NCBI GenBank assembly: GCA_025361865.1
Contig: JANYJH010000418.1
Coordinates: forward strand, 1-64,000
Length of the DNA: 64,000 nucleotides
Direction: 5' to 3'
Source: Phragmitibacter sp.
GTDB taxonomy: Bacteria; Verrucomicrobiota; Verrucomicrobiia; Verrucomicrobiales; Verrucomicrobiaceae
Within the stretch, counting starts at the first letter, position 1. Each line of letters begins with the position of its first letter. Of the stretch, positions 1-8,505 are shown piece by piece. The notes beneath the pieces were generated by a model. The model had not been told where the DNA came from. It worked only from the letters and a program-made list of their open reading frames with translations, and ran no database searches. The translations under genes were made by a program, and so were the position numbers.

Positions 1-1
1 T

Positions 2-1594
2 GAAGATGTCGTCGGCCTCGATGCGACCATCATCATGCATCCCAAGATCTGGGAAGCCTCCGGTCATACGGCGACCTTCGCTGACATGATGCGCGAGTGC
101 ACGCTCACGAACAAGCGCGTGCGCGCTGATCATGTGGAACCACAGAGCGGCACCGTCATGCAATTCACCAGCGCTCATTCGCCCACTGGCTGGAAGCTTG
201 ATCGCAAGCTCACCGTGCTCATGAAAGCAGGCGAGCACATCGAGAGCTTCCGTAAACGCGTCCGTCAGCTCGTGGCTCAAAATGCTGGTGAAGCCGCTGG
301 CAAGCCGGAAGAGATCGTGCTTGTTGGCGAAGAGAAAATCAACGTCGTTGAAGGCTCCGTGGACTTCCATCCAGAATCCGGCGGCTTGCTGAACGAGGCG
401 CGCCCTTTCAACCTCATGCTCAAGACCTACGTCGGCCCGACCGCCACGGAGGCTGATGTCGCCTATCTTCGTCCTGAAACGGCGCAGGCCATCTTCGCGC
501 AGTTCAAGAACGTCCTCGATTCCTCCCGCGTGAAGGTTCCCTTCGGCATCTGCCAGATCGGCAAAGCTTTCCGCAATGAAGTCACGCCGAAGAACTTCAC
601 GTTCCGCAGTCGCGAGTTTGAACAGATGGAACTCGAGTTCTTCATCAAGCCGGATGAAGCGGTCGAGATCATTCACGGCAACGTCGCCCAATGGAGCAAG
701 GGCGCTGACCTCAGCGAGCCGCAGCCGAATTGGGGCTGGGAAATGTGGCATCGTTATTGGGTCGAGCAGCGCACGAAGTTTTACGCCAGCATCGGCCTCG
801 GCACGGATGTTCTGGACTACTTCGAGCAGCCCAAGGAAGACCTCGCTCACTATGCCCGCGCTTGCGTTGACATCTTGTTCAAGTTCCCCTTCGGCACCGA
901 TGAACTCGAAGGCATCGCCGCGCGTGGCGACTTCGATTTGGGCCAGCATCAGAAGCACAGCGGCAAGCCGCAGGAGTTCTTTGATGACGAACTCAAGGCC
1001 GCCGTGGCCAAGCTCAGCGATGAGCAAAAGGAAGCCTTCATCCAGAAGCGCCTCGCCGAAGAAAACGCGAAGACCAAAGGCGCGCCGATGACCGAAGCCG
1101 AGGTGCGCACCTGGTTTGATCGTCTCTTCAAAGGCAACTACGTGCCGCACGTCATCGAGCCGTCCGCCGGTCTGGATCGTCTCGCTTTGGCCGTGCTCGC
1201 TAACGCTTTCGACGAGACCGAGAAGGTGGATGACAAGGGCAAGAAGGAAGTCATCACCGTCATGCACATTCATCCGCGCATCGCACCGATCAAGGTCGGC
1301 GTCTTCCCGCTCGTGAAGAACAAGCCGGAGATCGTCGGCAAGACCCGCGAAGTCTATGCCTTGCTCAAAAAGCACATGAACTGCTTCTACGACGAGACCG
1401 CCAGCATTGGCCGCCGCTATGCCCGTCAGGACGAAGCCGGCACCCCCTTCGGCGTGACCATCGACTTCGATACCCTCGGTGAAAAAGGCCCTGAGCTTCT
1501 GGACACCGTCACCGTTCGTGAACGCGACTCCCAGCAGCAGCACCGCGTGAAGATTAGCGAGCTACTCGGTTGGTTGCTGGAGCGGATTGCGTAA
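2..1594 (+). CDS. glyS: Glycyl-tRNA synthetase (dimeric class II), 5' end cut off by the window
   Basis: This enzyme charges tRNA-Gly with glycine in the cytosol. The frame is open from base 2 and already reads EDVVGLDATIIMHPKIWEAS, an internal motif of alpha2-type GlyRS, so the true start lies left of the window and roughly 70-100 residues are missing. Visible family features are the motif 2 region (AFRNEVTPKNF followed by REFEQMELEFF), motif 3 (PSAGLDRLALAVL) and a C-terminal anticodon-binding domain starting near RIAPIKVGVFPL. The arrangement is that of the single-chain type, not the alpha2beta2 GlyQ/GlyS type. The next gene starts 25 bases after the stop on the same strand. Confidence 0.96.
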   Translation, partial: EDVVGLDATIIMHPKIWEASGHTATFADMMRECTLTNKRVRADHVEPQSGTVMQFTSAHSPTGWKLDRKLTVLMKAGEHIESFRKRVRQLVAQNAGEAAGKPEEIVLVGEEKINVVEGSVDFHPESGGLLNEARPFNLMLKTYVGPTATEADVAYLRPETAQAIFAQFKNVLDSSRVKVPFGICQIGKAFRNEVTPKNFTFRSREFEQMELEFFIKPDEAVEIIHGNVAQWSKGADLSEPQPNWGWEMWHRYWVEQRTKFYASIGLGTDVLDYFEQPKEDLAHYARACVDILFKFPFGTDELEGIAARGDFDLGQHQKHSGKPQEFFDDELKAAVAKLSDEQKEAFIQKRLAEENAKTKGAPMTEAEVRTWFDRLFKGNYVPHVIEPSAGLDRLALAVLANAFDETEKVDDKGKKEVITVMHIHPRIAPIKVGVFPLVKNKPEIVGKTREVYALLKKHMNCFYDETASIGRRYARQDEAGTPFGVTIDFDTLGEKGPELLDTVTVRERDSQQQHRVKISELLGWLLERIA

Positions 1595-1619
1595 TCAAAA
1601 ATGCCCGAGGGCTTGTGGA

Positions 1620-3305
1620 ATGAAAACCTCCTTCTTCAAGCCCATCCTCCTCCGCGCCTACCGTGCGGGAGTGCTGGTGCTCATCGCGTGGCTGCTGCAT
1701 CGGCAGCACGTTTGGTTGGCGGCTCAGAGTCACGCGCCGCATAGCCTTGAGGAGGTGAGGAAGTTCCTGCCGGAGGCGGCTTCGTTGGGTGACGTACAGC
1801 CGGAGAATGGCCTGCAACGGGTGCTAGATAAAGACGGTGAAACTGAGGGCTTCATCGCGGAGACTTCGCCGTTGTCTGACGACATCATCGGCTATGCGGG
1901 ACCGACGAATTCCTTGATCGTTTTCGATGTCAAAGCGCGCGTCGTAGGAGTGAAGCTGTTGCGGAGTGAGGACACGCCAGAGCACGTCAAAAAAATCACA
2001 GCGAGCGGGTCATTTTTTCAGGCGTTCAAGAAGCTTAAACTCGGCGCGATGGATGAGCCGCCCAAAGTGGATGCGGTGAGCGGGGCCACCTTGACCAGCG
2101 CGGCCATCACGGAAGGTGTGCTCAGAAGATTAGGTCAGCACGCGCCTTCTCTGCGGTTTCCCCAGGAGATCACGATCAAGGAAGTTCGCGCCTTGGTCCC
2201 TGATGCGCGGACGCTGGACCCGCTTCCACAAAAGCACGGCTTGCTGGCGGTAAAGGACAGCACAGGGAAAGTCATCGCCCAGGCTGGCCGCACGGCACCT
2301 AGCGCAGACAGCGTGATTGGGTATCGCGGGCCATCGGATTGCTTGTTCATTTTGAGTGCTGATGGCTTCAAGTTACAGGCGTTGGATTTGCGAAAGAGCT
2401 TCGATACGCCCGAGTATGTCGGCTATGTGACGGGGGATCAATTTTATCTCAAAAGCTTCAACGGCATGACCGTGGAGAGCCTCGCCGGCCTCGACTTTGA
2501 CAAGGCGGGCGTGGAAGGCGTTTCGGGGGCCACGCAGACCAGTTACGCGGTGGCGCAAGGCTTGAAGAAGCGGGCTAAGACGTTGATAGCTCCGCCGAAG
2601 AAGAGTTTGCTAAGTGCTTATCTTCCGAAGGCTGCTGACTGGGGGCTGCTGGCCGTCATCGTCGTGTCGCTGATCATGACATTCACTTCGTTGCGCGGTC
2701 GGTCATGGGCGCGCTGGTTGCATCAAAGCCTGCTCATTGGCTATGCGGGCCTGTATTGCGGGGCCTTGCTTTCTCAGGGCCTTCTCGTGGGCTGGGCCAA
2801 GCACGGGCTGCCTTGGCAAAACGCACCCTCTCTCGTTTTACTGGCGGCGTTCGCGCTTGCGGTGCCACTATTCTTTCGACGCCAATTCTACTGCCATCAC
2901 TATTGCCCTCATGGAGCCTTGCAGCAGTGGGTGGCGCATCGTTTGCCCTGGCAGATCAAGGTTCCTACGACCTTGGGCAACTGGCTGGAGAAGATCCCCG
3001 CAGCGCTGCTGCTGATGGTGCTGGTCATCGGCATACTCGGGCTGAAGGTGGACATCAATGGCCTAGAAGCCTTCGATGCGTGGCTCATCCGAGTAGCGGG
3101 AACGAGCGCCGTCGTCATCGCTGTCGTGGGTCTGCTGGCCTCGTTGTTCATGCCTATGGCCTACTGCCGATATGGATGCCCGACGGGCGCGCTGCTGAAG
3201 TTCGTTCGCTACACGGGCGAGGCGGATTGCTTTGGCAAAAAGGATGCCTGGGCACTGGGCTTCGTTTTGATCGCGGTCTTACTGCCGATGCTCCGTGGCC
3301 ACTGA
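1620..3305 (+). CDS. NosR/NapH-like membrane protein with two FMN-binding domains
   Basis: Predicted flavin and iron-sulfur electron carrier spanning the inner membrane, 561 residues. I chose ATG 1620 because the peptide then opens with a membrane anchor (about residues 5-25); 1587 is also open but overlaps glyS. Two extracytoplasmic FMN-binding domains follow, each with the covalent flavinylation motif SGAT (Thr157 in SGATLTS, Thr305 in SGATQTS). About six membrane helices come next, with two CxxxCP motifs (Cys425/429 and Cys516/520) of the NosR/NapH 4Fe-4S type. A C-terminal ferredoxin domain is absent, so it is shorter than NosR. The apbE gene starts 5 bases downstream and would supply the flavin attachment. 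The redox partner is unknown, and no nos or nqr genes are nearby. Confidence 0.85.
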   Translation: MKTSFFKPILLRAYRAGVLVLIAWLLHRQHVWLAAQSHAPHSLEEVRKFLPEAASLGDVQPENGLQRVLDKDGETEGFIAETSPLSDDIIGYAGPTNSLIVFDVKARVVGVKLLRSEDTPEHVKKITASGSFFQAFKKLKLGAMDEPPKVDAVSGATLTSAAITEGVLRRLGQHAPSLRFPQEITIKEVRALVPDARTLDPLPQKHGLLAVKDSTGKVIAQAGRTAPSADSVIGYRGPSDCLFILSADGFKLQALDLRKSFDTPEYVGYVTGDQFYLKSFNGMTVESLAGLDFDKAGVEGVSGATQTSYAVAQGLKKRAKTLIAPPKKSLLSAYLPKAADWGLLAVIVVSLIMTFTSLRGRSWARWLHQSLLIGYAGLYCGALLSQGLLVGWAKHGLPWQNAPSLVLLAAFALAVPLFFRRQFYCHHYCPHGALQQWVAHRLPWQIKVPTTLGNWLEKIPAALLLMVLVIGILGLKVDINGLEAFDAWLIRVAGTSAVVIAVVGLLASLFMPMAYCRYGCPTGALLKFVRYTGEADCFGKKDAWALGFVLIAVLLPMLRGH

Positions 3306-3310
3306 ACTTT

Positions 3311-4261
3311 ATGAAGTGGCTTCTCGCAGTTTCTTTCGCGCTGATACTGGCTGACTGCAAGCGCTCCCCTGCCCTTCTGAAGGTCTCCGGCAAAGCAATG
3401 GGCACCGCTTGGGAGGCCACGTTTATTGACTCGAAACTAAGCAAAAACGAAGCGCAGGATCTCATTCAAAACCGCATGGATGAACTGGAGGCGATCTTCA
3501 CGAACTGGCGTCCGAACTCCCCCGTCTCCCAGTTCAACGATTCCCGAAATACGAACTGGCAATCCGTGCCTCAAGAGTTGGTCGAGGTTGTGAAGTTCGC
3601 GCAAGAAATCAGCGGAGCGACGGACGGAGCCTTTGATGTGACTTGCGCGCCGCTCCTGGATCTATGGGGCTTCGGAGCGAAAGGCCGCGTGAAGACGCCG
3701 CCTTCAGATGAAGCTCTCGCCATGACTAAAGCGCACTGCGGCTGGCGGAAGCTGGAGTTTCAAATGAATCCGCCCGCACTCAGAAAGACGGACGCCGAAC
3801 TTCAGATCAACGTGTCCGCCTTGGTGGAAGGCTATGCGGGGGACGACATCAAGCGCCGGCTTCTCGCTCGCGGCATTGAAAACTTCCTGCTGAACTCAGG
3901 TGAGTTCACGGCTCACGGTTATAACGCGGAAGGTTTGCCGTGGAGAGTGGGCATTCAAGAACCCGATGAAGTCCAAGGAAGGACCGTCGCTGCGATGCCG
4001 CTTACGGATCAGGCCCTCGCCACCTCAGGAACCTATCGCCAGTTCTTTGAATACGAGGGCAAACGATACCCGCACGTCCTGGATGCCCGCACAGGAAAGC
4101 CCGTGACGCATCAGCTCCCATCTGTCAGCGTCATCGCGGATTCGTGTTTCATCGCGGATGGCTGGGCCACGGCGCTCTTGATCTTGGGGCCTGTGGAGGG
4201 TCCGGCACTGGCTAAGAAACGCGGCTTATCAGCCTTCTTCTTGGAAGCCAGAGAGCCTTGA
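3311..4261 (+). CDS. apbE: FAD:protein FMN transferase (ApbE family)
   Basis: ApbE transfers FMN from FAD to a threonine of exported FMN-binding domains in a Mg-dependent reaction outside the cytoplasmic membrane. The 316-residue product has a short hydrophobic signal ending in ILADC, probably a lipobox, although Asp just before the Cys is unusual. Family motifs are AMGTAWEATF near residue 30, LLNSGEFTAHG near 200, and GTYRQFFEYEGKRYPHVLDA near 245. The open frame extends upstream inside the previous gene, but ATG 3311 is the only start giving an export signal. It is 5 bases behind a protein with two flavinylation motifs, its obvious substrate. Confidence 0.92.
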   Translation: MKWLLAVSFALILADCKRSPALLKVSGKAMGTAWEATFIDSKLSKNEAQDLIQNRMDELEAIFTNWRPNSPVSQFNDSRNTNWQSVPQELVEVVKFAQEISGATDGAFDVTCAPLLDLWGFGAKGRVKTPPSDEALAMTKAHCGWRKLEFQMNPPALRKTDAELQINVSALVEGYAGDDIKRRLLARGIENFLLNSGEFTAHGYNAEGLPWRVGIQEPDEVQGRTVAAMPLTDQALATSGTYRQFFEYEGKRYPHVLDARTGKPVTHQLPSVSVIADSCFIADGWATALLILGPVEGPALAKKRGLSAFFLEAREP

Positions 4262-4323
4262 AAGGCTAACTGAAAACAGAAAGCCTTGTAATTATAAGGG
4301 CAGGCAGGCGGGATGGAGCAGTC

Positions 4324-4420
4324 GGGTATTATCCCTGATAAAACGCCATAATAATGCGACTCAAACCTTGACCGTTCGTCAAGGTGGATAATAATAGGGT
4401 TAATACGGGGTTATTACCCC
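4324..4420 (+). promoter_or_regulatory. Cluster of inverted repeats before the ribbon-helix-helix gene
   Basis: Within 100 bases there are GGGTATTATCCC (4324-4335) and GGGGTTATTACCCC (4407-4420), both near-perfect palindromes with an AT core and G/C ends, plus a related half-palindrome GGATAATAATAGGG (4386-4399). A separate perfect stem CCTTGAC/GTCAAGG (4366-4384) sits between them. The last palindrome ends 8 bases before the start codon of a predicted ribbon-helix-helix protein. Such proteins usually repress their own operon, so these are candidate operators; that role is inference. Confidence 0.45.
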
Positions 4421-4428
4421 ATCATCTC

Positions 4429-4674
4429 ATGGCTCGCCCCTCCAACACTTCTGAAATGGTCAGCATGAGCGTCTCGCTCACGCGCCAGATGGCGGGGTAT
4501 CTGGAAGACCTAGCCATTGAAGGCACGTATGGCGGTGGGAACCCCCAGGACGTGATGAAATTCCTGCTCAACAACGCCATCAACCAGCTCTTCGAAAAGG
4601 GAGCGCTGGAGCGGAAAAAATATAGGGCCTTGGGCGAAGGCAAAGTGGCTCTTGCAGAAGACATCAAGAATTAA
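4429..4674 (+). CDS. Small ribbon-helix-helix (Arc/CopG-like) DNA-binding protein
   Basis: An 81-residue protein starting at ATG 4429. Residues 9-50 read as a beta strand followed by two helices: VSMSVSLTRQMAGYLEDLA, then a GTYGG turn, then DVMKFLLNNAINQLFEKG. This is the pattern of ribbon-helix-helix regulators and of the antitoxins built on that fold. The charged tail may be disordered. A 70-residue ORF of unknown function follows after 14 bases, so the pair could be a two-gene unit, but the partner does not look like a known toxin. AT-cored palindromes directly upstream are plausible binding sites. Fold assignment is from pattern only. Confidence 0.65.
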   Translation: MARPSNTSEMVSMSVSLTRQMAGYLEDLAIEGTYGGGNPQDVMKFLLNNAINQLFEKGALERKKYRALGEGKVALAEDIKN

Positions 4675-4688
4675 CCTCACTCAGAACC

Positions 4689-4901
4689 ATGACTGCACAA
4701 CTAGAAAACACTGAGGATATAGCCGCTACACTGGCCTTCATCGTCCAGAGCCGCACCCGCAGCACAGGCAGCCAAAGAGCCGCTGCGGATGAAGAGGTGA
4801 AGCTGCAAATGCTCGCTTATGAAATCAGCCGCTATGAGCCAGAAATGGCAGACGAGTTGGCTTACGAAGGCTGTCAAAAGCTCCAAGCCGCAACTTGGTA
4901 A
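4689..4901 (+). CDS. Hypothetical protein, 70 residues
   Basis: I do not recognise this protein. It is predicted to be helical, acidic and soluble, with no signal peptide, Cys pair or catalytic motif. It begins MTAQLENTEDIAATLAFIVQ and ends CQKLQAATW. It lies 14 bases after the ribbon-helix-helix gene on the same strand and is probably cotranscribed. The antisense frame over the same bases is also open, so coding status rests mainly on position and spacing. Confidence 0.5.
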   Translation: MTAQLENTEDIAATLAFIVQSRTRSTGSQRAAADEEVKLQMLAYEISRYEPEMADELAYEGCQKLQAATW

Positions 4902-4958
4902 CAGTCAGACAGTTCCGCTTGTCAGTCGCGGCTGTCTCCCCATGATGAGGTTGAGTCT

Positions 4959-5612
4959 ATGATAAGCCGCCTTCTCCTCCGTTCCTTTCTGCTGGTCACG
5001 ATTACCAGCACGTTTTCCAACTGCGGCATGATGCCGAAGATGCCCTCGGTTCATCTGCCTAAAGTCCACATTCCGTTCACGGGCTCCAGTGATTCCGCAT
5101 CATCTGAAGACCCTCATGCCGATTACAATGTGAACAGCCTTCTCGGCTACGGTCACACCTTGCAATTGACCGCTTATCACGGCCTCCGCTCTCCGAGCAA
5201 GTTCTTCAGCAAGACGCTCATGGTGGATAAGAACGGACGGCTAGACCTTGGCAAAGCAGGCAAGGTCCAAGTCGGCGGTCTGACCGCGCTGCAAGCGGTG
5301 CGTCAGCTCGAAGGAGCCTTCCGCAGACAGCAGGGAGAGAGCATCATCACGGTGCATCTGAAGCAGATCGAAGATGTGCCTTTGGTCACCATCCTCGGGG
5401 CCGTGCGTAAACCGGGCCTGATCCAGTGGTTTGACGGATTGGATGTGGTCCATACCCTGCCATACGTTGGTGGACGGGATGCGCGCAGTATCGGACGTGC
5501 GATCTACCTCACGCACAACGGCGCACGTAAGTTCTATGCGAATACGAGCGGCGAGGAAGATACTCTGATTCTTGAGCAAGGTGACATCGTAGAATTCTCC
5601 GGCGACCTCTAA
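4959..5612 (+). CDS. Polysaccharide export (Wza-like) lipoprotein
   Basis: 217 residues. The N-terminus carries a signal ending in STFSNC, read as a lipobox with Cys22 lipidated. A Pro-rich spacer is followed by a poly-export domain (residues about 65-130: LLGYGHTLQLTAYHGLR, then VDKNGRLDLGKAGKVQVGGL) and one SLBB-like segment (about 140-200: VTILGAVRKPGLIQW). The family forms or lines outer-membrane export channels for capsule or exopolysaccharide. It is shorter than Wza, and no glycosyltransferase or Wzc-type kinase lies nearby, so the exported polymer is not indicated. Confidence 0.78.
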   Translation: MISRLLLRSFLLVTITSTFSNCGMMPKMPSVHLPKVHIPFTGSSDSASSEDPHADYNVNSLLGYGHTLQLTAYHGLRSPSKFFSKTLMVDKNGRLDLGKAGKVQVGGLTALQAVRQLEGAFRRQQGESIITVHLKQIEDVPLVTILGAVRKPGLIQWFDGLDVVHTLPYVGGRDARSIGRAIYLTHNGARKFYANTSGEEDTLILEQGDIVEFSGDL

Positions 5613-5624
5613 CTCTGACGCACT

Positions 5625-6095
5625 ATGTTCGACTACTCAAACAATGATCAGCGCGGTGGAAGCAGCCCCAGTGGGCAATGGGTGGGCACCATTCCGCTCC
5701 GCATCGGCAGTGCTTTGGTTCTGCTTTACCTCCACACCTGGCAGCAGGCCGTTTCCGGCTGGCGCTTCCTCTGGCATCAACAACCGTGGGATTTACCCGC
5801 GTTGATCACGAAGGCTTCACTTCCTTATCATGATCCTCTGGCCATCATCACCGCGACCATCGGCATCTCCGTGACCGTGAGTTGGCTTCTGGGATTCCTC
5901 ACGCGCTTCTTCGCCTTCATCTTCATCCCGCTTGTTTTAGGCGCGCTGTTGGCCGCGAATCGGCTCGGCGAATACACCGCTGCGGAGACGGCCATGCTCT
6001 ACCTATTCATCTCGTTCACCCTGCTCATCACGGGCTCCGGCTGGTTCTCCGCAGACGCGCTCTTCAAGATCAAGCGCACCAAGAAGAAGCGCTGA
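5625..6095 (+). CDS. DoxX-like integral membrane protein
   Basis: 156 residues with about four membrane helices (roughly 25-45, 72-92, 97-117, 122-142) and a basic C-terminus. The pattern PLRIGSALVLLYLHTW at the first helix, and the length, match the DoxX/SURF4-type small membrane family, whose members have varied or unknown roles. It lies 12 bases after the polysaccharide export gene. Its stop overlaps the ruvC start by one base (TGATG), so translation is probably coupled. No specific function can be assigned. Confidence 0.65.
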   Translation: MFDYSNNDQRGGSSPSGQWVGTIPLRIGSALVLLYLHTWQQAVSGWRFLWHQQPWDLPALITKASLPYHDPLAIITATIGISVTVSWLLGFLTRFFAFIFIPLVLGALLAANRLGEYTAAETAMLYLFISFTLLITGSGWFSADALFKIKRTKKKR

Positions 6096-6622
6096 TGCCC
6101 CCCGCTCCTTCAGTTCCGCTGCGCGTGCTCGCCGTTGATCCGGCCTTGCGAAAGACAGGCTACGCGATTCTGGAACAAAGCGGCAAGACCATCACGGCAG
6201 TGACTTATGGAGTCATCGAGAATCCGACGAAGCTACTGCAATCCGGCTGCCTCGTGGCCATTCGGGAGCGTCTCTCTGATCTCATCAAGGAGCATCGGCC
6301 CACAGAATGCGCCATCGAGAGCACCATCTTCGTGCAGAGTTATAAGACTGCGATCGTGCTCGGCAGCGTGCGCGGAGCCGTCCTCATCGCCGCCGCTGAA
6401 CACGGCCTGCCCATCTACGACTACGCTCCGCGCGAAGTGAAACAAGCCGCCGTCGGTCGCGGTGGCGCAGATAAGACGCAGGTCGCCTTCATGATCCGCT
6501 CGATGCTTCGACTTCGCGAGACACCACCAGCCGATGCGGCGGATGCCTTGGCAGTGGGCATCGCTCATTTCCAGGCAGCTAGTGGCCATGCGGCAAGGCA
6601 GGATGTAAGGGCGAGGGCTTGA
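6095..6622 (+). CDS. ruvC: Holliday junction resolvase RuvC
   Basis: The RuvC dimer cuts Holliday junctions bound by RuvAB during recombinational repair. The 175-residue protein starts at ATG 6095, overlapping the previous stop by one base; a longer frame exists but only this start gives a normal N-terminus. The four catalytic acids are present: Asp15 (LAVDPALRKTGYAIL), Glu75 (AIESTIF), Asp147 and Asp150 (DAADAL). The APREVKQAAVGRGGADK segment is the usual DNA-contact region. ruvA and ruvB are not in the window. The gene converges on the zinc-binding lipoprotein gene with a 19-base gap. Confidence 0.95.
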   Translation: MPPAPSVPLRVLAVDPALRKTGYAILEQSGKTITAVTYGVIENPTKLLQSGCLVAIRERLSDLIKEHRPTECAIESTIFVQSYKTAIVLGSVRGAVLIAAAEHGLPIYDYAPREVKQAAVGRGGADKTQVAFMIRSMLRLRETPPADAADALAVGIAHFQAASGHAARQDVRARA

Positions 6623-6641
6623 TGGACAGACGCTCTCGATT

Positions 6642-7556
6642 CTACTCCACTGCCTCCATCGCTTTCACATTCTCCTTCATCACATCCAGCCAAGTGCCTT
6701 TGTCGGGCACGTTCGCGCAGGGGTCGAAAACCACGCTGCTCAAGTTCAGCGCTTTGATCTTTTCCACGGATTCTTTCGCGGGCTCTCCCTCCCAGACGAA
6801 CCACTTGGCAGGATGCGTGGCGATGATCTTCTTCAAGTCGTCCATCTGCGCTTCCGTCGGCACCTCTTCCGGCTCCCAGAGCACATGCTTGAGATTGATA
6901 TGGTAGCGTCGCGCCCAGTATTGATAAATGGGATGTGACGCCATCATGGGCTGATCCGCCAGTTTCTTCCCAACGGTCTGCATTCTGGCATCCAACTCCA
7001 ACAGTTCACGCTTCAGCAAATCGAAGTTCAACGCGAACATCTCGATGCTCTCCGGCTTGAGCTTTTGTAAGGCCGCGCAGATGGCATCGGCTTGGGAGAG
7101 TGCTTGATCAAAGTCGAGCCACGTCGTGAAGGCGGTGCCGTTGTGAGAGTGCGTTCCATCCTTCCCGTGGCTGTGAGTGACTGCATCCTTGATCTCAATG
7201 AAGCGGTCATGGAAGCCGGAAGAAGTGTCAACCATACGGCTCTCTGGCAAGGTCACCTTCTCCGCCCACTTCGAGTAAGTCGCGCCGTTCATGAGGATCA
7301 TATCCGCCTGCTGAAACGCCGCTATTTGGGCGTCATTCGGTTGCCAGAACGCCGGGTCTTGATCCTTCGGTGCGGGGAACACGACATCGACTTCTGTCGA
7401 GCCGATACGCTCCGCGAAGTAGGCCAGCGGATAGTTCGTTACGAAGATCTGCGGGCGGCTGCTCTTCTTCGGTGTCGCTTCTGAGGTTGGTGGTGCTTTC
7501 TTGCAACCGCAAATCAGCGCCGCAGTGATCAGGGTAAGGGCCAGGGTATTTCTCAT
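6642..7556 (-). CDS. Zinc/metal-binding lipoprotein (ZnuA/TroA family)
   Basis: Predicted solute-binding lipoprotein that captures Zn2+ (or Mn2+) in the periplasm. 304 residues: signal ending in ALICGC (lipidated Cys18), then a TroA fold of two lobes joined by a long helix. A His-rich loop of the ZnuA type (HSHGKDGTHSHNG) is visible around residue 130. Candidate metal ligands are His in ASHPIYQYWARRY and Asp in VVFDPCAN. No ABC permease or ATPase gene is adjacent, so it must work with a transporter encoded elsewhere. Its start overlaps the upstream GDPD gene by four bases (ATGA). Confidence 0.8.
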   Translation of the reverse strand: MRNTLALTLITAALICGCKKAPPTSEATPKKSSRPQIFVTNYPLAYFAERIGSTEVDVVFPAPKDQDPAFWQPNDAQIAAFQQADMILMNGATYSKWAEKVTLPESRMVDTSSGFHDRFIEIKDAVTHSHGKDGTHSHNGTAFTTWLDFDQALSQADAICAALQKLKPESIEMFALNFDLLKRELLELDARMQTVGKKLADQPMMASHPIYQYWARRYHINLKHVLWEPEEVPTEAQMDDLKKIIATHPAKWFVWEGEPAKESVEKIKALNLSSVVFDPCANVPDKGTWLDVMKENVKAMEAVE

Positions 7557-8284
7557 GGGTTCTCCTCTAGATAACGGAGGATCGACCCTGGTGCATTCGT
7601 CATAATGCCATCCACGCCCGCATTGATGAACTGCCGCGCTCTTCGGCCATCATCTACAGTCCAGACATTCAGCTTCAGGCCCGCATCATGAACAGATTGG
7701 ATCATCTCTCCATCCAAAGCCCATTCATGCGAGATATTGAGCGCATCAAATGAAGCGCTGATCGTCTTTTCAAAAATCTTCTCCCATCGTGGTGACTTCC
7801 AGGGACGGTCAATGGTCCAACCGACAGCGCAGGGAAGTTGCTGTTTGATGGCCAGCATCACCTCGTAATCGAAACCGATCAGCACCATCTGTTCGGGTGT
7901 GAGCGGGCTCGCTTCCAAAACACGTTCGAGTTCAGGAAGGATCTCCATGCCTGTCTTGATCTCAATGTAAACACGCAGATCTGCTGGCACGGTGGCTAGG
8001 ACCTCTTCGAGTAACGGAATCTTCTCACCACTCCATCGCGCGGACTTCCATGACCCCGCGTCCAGTTGTTGGAGAGCCTTGGCTGTTCGGAGCTTTACCA
8101 TGTCCACTGAGCCTGCCGTGCGACGCAGGTCCTCATCATGAATCACCATGATACAACCTTCTTTTGAGAGGCGGACATCCAACTCCACTCCAGTAGCACC
8201 TTGTTCCCAAGCGAGCCGGAATGCAGCCAGAGTATTCTCCGGTGCATCCTGCGAAGCTCCACGGTGGGCTATGATTTCAGCCAT
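7553..8284 (-). CDS. Glycerophosphodiester phosphodiesterase (UgpQ/GlpQ family)
   Basis: Hydrolyses glycerophosphodiesters to glycerol 3-phosphate and an alcohol. 243 residues with no signal peptide, so probably cytosolic like UgpQ. The TIM-barrel active-site motifs are present at the N-terminus: IAHRGASQDAPENT, then GATGVELDVRLSKEG and VIHDEDLRRT, which supply the catalytic His pair and the metal-binding Glu/Asp. The C-terminal LNVWTVDDGRRARQFINAGV is also typical. It is translationally coupled to the metal-binding lipoprotein gene and divergent from the porin-urt operon. Confidence 0.9.
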   Translation of the reverse strand: MAEIIAHRGASQDAPENTLAAFRLAWEQGATGVELDVRLSKEGCIMVIHDEDLRRTAGSVDMVKLRTAKALQQLDAGSWKSARWSGEKIPLLEEVLATVPADLRVYIEIKTGMEILPELERVLEASPLTPEQMVLIGFDYEVMLAIKQQLPCAVGWTIDRPWKSPRWEKIFEKTISASFDALNISHEWALDGEMIQSVHDAGLKLNVWTVDDGRRARQFINAGVDGIMTNAPGSILRYLEENP

Positions 8285-8424
8285 ATCCTAGAATGGCACA
8301 GCTTCCAAGCGACGCCAGCACAAGTGCCACAAGTTCATGCAGATGGGGAAACCAAGCATGAGAACTAATGCTCATTCAGGTCAAATCAGCACCGTTAATA
8401 CACTTATAAACAATACATTAATTA

Positions 8425-8441
8425 TTGGCATCTACGCTGCT
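8425..8441 (+). promoter_or_regulatory. Candidate sigma-54 promoter for the porin-urt operon
   Basis: TTGGCATCTACGCTGCT has GG at 8427-8428 and GC at 8439-8440, the exact -24/-12 spacing, and matches TGGCA and TGC of the consensus TGGCACG-N4-TTGCW. Transcription would start near 8452, giving a leader of about 54 bases. The 221-base region between the divergent GDPD and porin genes is AT-rich. No convincing NtrC site was found by eye. Confidence 0.5.
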
Positions 8442-8505
8442 ATTCAGAGCAAGTCGCAATCACAAGATTGCTCAACAACAACGACAACAACCAAGAATAA
8501 ACAAC

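Noticed and set aside
1587-1619. Upstream start for the NosR-like protein
   Set aside because: It overlaps glyS and adds a Cys-containing peptide before the membrane anchor; ATG 1620 is more natural.
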